Shown one piece after another: positions 52,206-56,497 of a DNA stretch of 56,497 nucleotides. How positions within the stretch are numbered: the first letter of the stretch is position 1; each line of letters starts with the position of its first letter. A model generated the notes under the pieces. It was given only the letters and a program-made list of their open reading frames with translations. It did not search any database and was not told the DNA's origin. The DNA is from Trichomonas tenax (taxonomy: Eukaryota > Parabasalia > Trichomonadida > Trichomonadidae): the NCBI GenBank assembly GCA_023091735.1, contig JALKBU010000244.1:1-56497 (forward strand). The letters are read 5' to 3'. The translations under genes and the position numbers were made by a program.

Positions 52206-53787
52206 TATAAAATGAAAAATTGTGGTCTTGCAACTTTTTTAGATTTTTAAAATTTTTGTGTTTCTTTATATTTTTCCATGATTTGTGATTATTCGTAATA
52301 AAATTTTGATGACATTTCCATCAATTTTTTTCCATTTGACAAAAATATGTCTATTTACATGGCAAAATTTTCTAAAGTTATGAAAAAAATTCAACAAAAC
52401 GACTTCTAATATATTAAATTTAACCAGAGGAAATAACCACTTCAATAGAATTGATTTCTGCCATGTAACTTAAAAATTCACAAAATTATTGCATAATTTC
52501 ATACCTAAAAGATTTGTGCAATCCCATGATGTCAACCAATTTATCTTATGAATTTGATATTATTTCTAAGTTGTATGAACTTATTTGAAATGAAAACAAA
52601 GAAATGCAACTTTAGAATTTGGGAATTTCAAAAGCTACGGAAAAACTTTGAGATGCATTTCGAGTGCATAAGCTTCATAGCATAGTTTAATGAAATGAAT
52701 CTTATATGAAGGTTCAATTAAAAAATGACTTAAAATACCACTTCAAATGATTATGACTTATAATCAATTTGACATCAAATTAACTCCAATTCATTGGCAG
52801 TATGTTACAAGTTATGGAAGCAAAATGATGAATTTTAAAAATTAATTGTAAAAAATTATTACATTAAAACATAATATATTCTTTGATTCTATGCATTGTG
52901 GGTAATGTAAAGGTAAAATAATTTTGGAATAAGAATGATTGTATAAAGCAAGACAAAAGGTTTTATATAATTGTTATGTAAATATTTTACATGACATAAT
53001 GTCAAAAGCGATAAAACTAAAAAGTGCTAAATTGGTTATCAACATATCGAACTCTGTTGCTTTCTGTTAATGTCCGCTGTCAGAAATGACTGTTACCATC
53101 TTTCTACTTCCATGTCTATCGATGTCCGCTTCTGAATAAGCGAACAATGAATTCATCTTATTTAATTTACTTATAGTTTATATATATAAAATACCTGATT
53201 ATCTCTACCTTCGTAGTTTTCGTGCATACTTGGGCTCTATTACTGTTAGATTCCCACGCGTTTTACTTTGATTATTTATTTGCCTCGTCGATAATATATG
53301 ATATCAATTCTCATCGACTTCTAAGGAAAGATGTTAAGTAATGCAGATTATAATTACGATATTCAAAAAAACTCTCCAATAATAATATTATATTTTGATG
53401 AATTATATAATTATATTATAATATCTCAGTTATTTTGACATTGAAACCATACTGCAGATATTGTCCTGAACCAGTAAAACATCTAAATACAGAATCAACT
53501 TGAAATAACAAAGATAAATAATACATCGTTTTCAAAAAAACATAATTTAAAAACCAGAGCCGGCTGTCAAGTGAGTCAATCAATTAATTGATGTCGAGTA
53601 TTTCATTTGCTGCACTCCCTGAGAATTCCTTTCACTTCAGATAAACTTATCAAATTCAACAAAAAGCCTTATTAAAAAGATTGTACACGCGAATAAGAAT
53701 TGAAACCGTCAACATTATAACTATCAGTTGGCTTTTCAAGTTTTTTTCCCATGCTTATATTTTTCATAATTAAATTTAAATAAACAT
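52206..53787. other. AT-rich spacer
   Basis: 1.6 kb. A slightly GC-richer part at 53050-53300 contains ATGTCCGCT twice (near 53069 and 53124) but no frame or RNA structure I can support. Confidence 0.45.
52211..52215 (-). promoter_or_regulatory. Initiator (Inr) TCATT of the ankyrin gene
   Basis: On the minus strand TCATTTTAT precedes the ATG, giving an 8-nt leader. It fits the TCA(+1)Y(T/A) consensus and short leaders of T. vaginalis. Confidence 0.5.
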
Positions 53788-54327
53788 TCATTCGAATATA
53801 CTGAATATATCATCAACTAAATCTAAGTAAGCGGCTTCGATGTTGCTATCAACTGCGGCGAAGATTTGATCTAAATTTGTGGAAGGAGCTGTAGAATGAT
53901 TATCGTTTTGTATTATATTAGCAGAAGTTTTTTCTTCCTGAGCAGAAAATTCTGAAATATAAATGGGACGTTCATTTGCTATTCTACGGGAAAGGACCTT
54001 ATATCTGTTCTTAATCTGTGTGTCTGTACGACCTACAAATCGTTTTGATATCTGAACCCAATGAGGACCCATTGCGCTTAATAAATACATCAACATATTG
54101 TCTTCCTCTTCTGTAAAAGGTGTTTTATTAAGCCTGGGTGATAGGATATAGAACCATCTGTCATGGCATTGACGAGAATTTTTCGTACCTAAAGCATTTG
54201 AGATTAACTCCCAATCGAATTCACCATACTTCCGCACTAATTGTTTCAACGCTGCATCTTCAGACATCGAGAACTTGCTCTTAGATGAATTGTTTGCCTT
54301 TGGTGAAAATACTTCTCTCTCAGACAT
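53788..54327 (-). CDS. R2R3-type Myb DNA-binding protein
   Basis: 179 residues. Two Myb repeats span about 18-66 (FSMSEDAALKQLVRKYGEFD, then SRQCHDRWFYILSP) and 67-115 (FTEEEDNMLMYLLSAMGPHW, then RTDTQIKNRYKVLSRR). Recognition helices end in CHDRW and IKNRY, as in trichomonad Mybs. The third aromatic of each repeat is a Trp or Phe/Tyr replacement, usual for this clade. The C-terminus (about 116-179) is acidic and possibly an activation region. Known T. vaginalis relatives bind MRE sites in the ap65-1 promoter and regulate iron-responsive transcription; whether this one does is unknown. The ATG at 54327 has an initiator motif 15 nt upstream. Confidence 0.9.
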   Translation of the reverse strand: MSEREVFSPKANNSSKSKFSMSEDAALKQLVRKYGEFDWELISNALGTKNSRQCHDRWFYILSPRLNKTPFTEEEDNMLMYLLSAMGPHWVQISKRFVGRTDTQIKNRYKVLSRRIANERPIYISEFSAQEEKTSANIIQNDNHSTAPSTNLDQIFAAVDSNIEAAYLDLVDDIFSIFE

Positions 54328-54339
54328 GACTTTTACTGA

Positions 54340-54344
54340 AATGA
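54340..54344 (-). promoter_or_regulatory. Initiator (Inr) TCATT of the Myb gene
   Basis: The minus strand reads TTCATTTCAG, with the Inr A 15 nt before the ATG. It fits the trichomonad initiator consensus and leader length. Confidence 0.5.
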
Positions 54345-56497
54345 ATTTAAAAATTAATTATTGATAAAATTTTGAAAAAGTTCTCAATGTATAAAACCTA
54401 CCTTGAAATATAGCAATATCAGGTTGTATGTGAAGGAATGGCATAAGAAAAATATCTGAAAATCACACAGAATCTTTGTGAGGATTAAATGCATTGATTT
54501 TTTTGTCACGGAACGCCTCTATACATAATGAGAAGAAATGCAAAAGGATTTAAAAATTTTGAATAAGTTGATTTTTCTATAATCGTTTTCAAAAAATAAA
54601 TTATTCGCCGAATAAAGTCTCCCATAAAGGTCCAAATATGCAGGAGTTTTGATTTCAACCGATTTTTTTTAGATTTGATAAGGAAATTTTGAATACTTTT
54701 AAAGAAATTGAGAGATATCATAATTTTAGCGGCGACAATTCGTATTAACACATGATTCTGTAGAATATTGTCGTGTCATGAGATTTGTTAGATCACAAAT
54801 TTTTGAGGGATGTTAGCAAAATTCAAGACAATATGAAAATTTATTGTAAATTCGCCATAATTCCTCTAATCTATGTCAATAGGCAGCTAATTTAAAATTA
54901 TTTTTTTCTTGAAAAACCAACTTCACACAAATTTTTTGGCGCTTTTCACGCCCATTTGATTGGAACATTCTCCCTATATCCCTTCATGCAATATTAAGAC
55001 AATTATGGGTAAATTCGTTCAAGATTGAATACTTTATCAATTTTTGGGTTTTCTGAGGTACGTTTTTTATTGTTTGAAAAATCTACAAATATTTTTATCA
55101 TATGATATGCTGAGCTCCTGATATAACGAGATTTTGATATGGTGAGATTTCCTTTTGCATTTTTCTCAAAAAAGCAGCACAATCTCAAGCGTATTTTGTT
55201 ATTTCCATTATACACATATGTTGCTGATCATATATTTATAGTATATTTTCAAATTTATCAGGAAAATTAATCTCACATTTTCCAACTTTCGTAATATGGG
55301 TCCGGAGCATTACACATAGTGTGGAATATGGACAGCAAATTCGATTACGCATAAATATACTTTCTTTTGTATATCTTTTCTTTCTTATTCCTCGAATAGA
55401 GATAGGGCTTATATTATTATTAAGCACCATGAGTATATGCTACAGTTATCTTTTCTCAAGCCGTATCTCTATTCGATCTCTATTTCTTCAATCTTTTTAG
55501 CGATTTCGATATCTAAAATGATTTTTCCTCATTATTTCCTCTTTAACTGTTAAATAACTGAAGCTATAAATCGAAAATATTTGATATGTGTTATAATAGA
55601 ATATGATTAAAAATGATTTTTAATTTTTGGTTGCTTTTTTATACAAAATTATTTTTGAAGGAAGGAAAGAGTCGAAGATATAATCTTTCGTGTTCATGCA
55701 ATGTCGTTTGCCTTTTGAGGAATATTCTTTGATTTTTGATGTCTATCTTATGCCAAGGAATATGATTTTATTCTAATTTTTCCAAGTGGATATGCATACA
55801 AATCTTCTGCTGAAATGTTTTGTATCGTTTAAATCACGTTCTATTAATATTATACTAAAATAAAAAAAATCTTGATACTTGGAAATGTTTTGAAAGGATT
55901 TTAATGAATGATTTATATTACAATAATAAATCTAAACATAATCACATTTATGCTTTGTCAAAATACAATGTTTGCAAAATGGAGACATCAATTTTTGATA
56001 AGACGATAGGAATTTATATTCACTCTTATTTTTAAGTCAAAAATCAAAACAGTGAGAGGCAATTGACGCACAGTTATTGTTCGGTGAGAGAAAACCACTG
56101 CCTTGAAATCACCCGGTTTTGAGAAATTTTTTTTAGCAAAATATTTTTGATGACATTTTTTTGACTTCTGCGGTTTTTGGCTCTATATTCGATCGTGAGT
56201 CGATCTGCTTAATCCAAATCTCGCCTCTTTTCGTCCAATTTTTTGATTATATGAAAAAAACACCAAAAGGGAAATCTGAGACTATGGTGTGATACAAATA
56301 TTTGACTGTTGTGTGTGTAAAGCTTTGTAAAGTTTTCGATTTGAAAGTACTTTCATGTACATATTGATATTTGTCTATCCAGTGGTATAAGTGGCACAGT
56401 CTATATATCTATCAAATCATTGATTGCATTTCAAATCGTCCAAAAATATACGATTTCCAGCATAAATGTATGCGCTACTATGCAGCATATGATATTT
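54345..56497. other. AT-rich terminal region
   Basis: 2.1 kb to the window edge. Frames of 64-81 codons on the minus strand (54506-54751, 55003-55215, 55236-55430) have spacer-like composition. One inverted repeat at 55.4 kb is listed separately. Confidence 0.45.
55392..55476. repeat. 18-bp inverted repeat, 49-nt loop
   Basis: TCGAATAGAGATAGGGCT (55392-55409) pairs with AGCCGTATCTCTATTCGA (55459-55476) with one mismatch. Longer than expected by chance even at this AT content. No coding context; function unknown. Confidence 0.7.

Noticed and set aside
1..56497. Canonical tRNA, rRNA or CRISPR array
   Set aside because: No cloverleaf with a matching acceptor stem, no rRNA-like GC block and no regularly spaced repeats were found on either strand.

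Overview
The window looks like nuclear DNA of a parabasalid protist, most likely Tritrichomonas foetus or a close relative. Reasons: very AT-rich spacers between long intronless genes; a two-repeat Myb protein; a trichomonad-style ankyrin protein; broken copies of glycine-rich and beta-helix-like surface proteins; and TCATT initiator-like motifs 8-15 nt before several start codons, as known from Trichomonas vaginalis. There is no operon structure, no CRISPR array and no canonical tRNA or rRNA gene. The species call is an inference.

Intact genes, left to right: a 10-TM EamA/DMT-type transporter (1045-2103, +); a small codon-biased protein (3347-3619, -); a double-PHD protein with a degenerate SET domain of the Set3/SETD5/MLL5 type (8868-11069, -); a multi-RRM, PABP-like protein (13113-15176, -); a kexin/furin-like membrane protein whose catalytic residues appear lost (19722-22112, +); a helical, possibly BAR-like protein (23518-24267, -); a 23-residue ribosomal protein eL41 (29025-29096, +); a CFAP410/C21orf2-like leucine-rich repeat protein (31066-31857, -); an AP-2 alpha-adaptin (33696-36146, -); a coiled-coil protein (39324-40868, -); a giant PH-BEACH-WD40 protein (42951-49811, +); an ankyrin-repeat protein (50283-52205, -); and an R2R3 Myb protein (53788-54327, -).

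Between them lies decayed coding DNA. There are two tandem broken beta-helix-like surface genes at 6.2-8.7 kb, duplicated together with the 3' tip of the PHD/SET gene. Others are a lectin-like or fibrinogen-like fragment (17.1-17.8 kb), a glycine-rich domain gene with one in-frame stop (22.2-23.0 kb), a protein O-mannosyltransferase (25.6-27.0 kb), a multipass membrane protein (27.8-28.9 kb), a 5'-truncated beta-helix-like fragment (29.9-30.7 kb) and a tail-anchored helical protein (41.2-42.6 kb).

The most distinctive non-coding features are a 548-bp foldback element with 17-bp perfect terminal inverted repeats and nested 70-bp arms (24852-25399); a GC-rich hairpin with an alternative fold (370-435); a divergent spacer with repeated AAAAGTGACA motifs and a Myb-type TAACGAT site (40869-41243); and two Pol III A/B-box-like modules (18.0-18.25 kb). 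The intact genes cover membrane trafficking (AP-2, BEACH, possible BAR), chromatin and transcription (PHD/SET, Myb), RNA binding and translation (RRM, eL41) and basal-body or ciliary function (CFAP410). They look like independently transcribed housekeeping genes, not one pathway.
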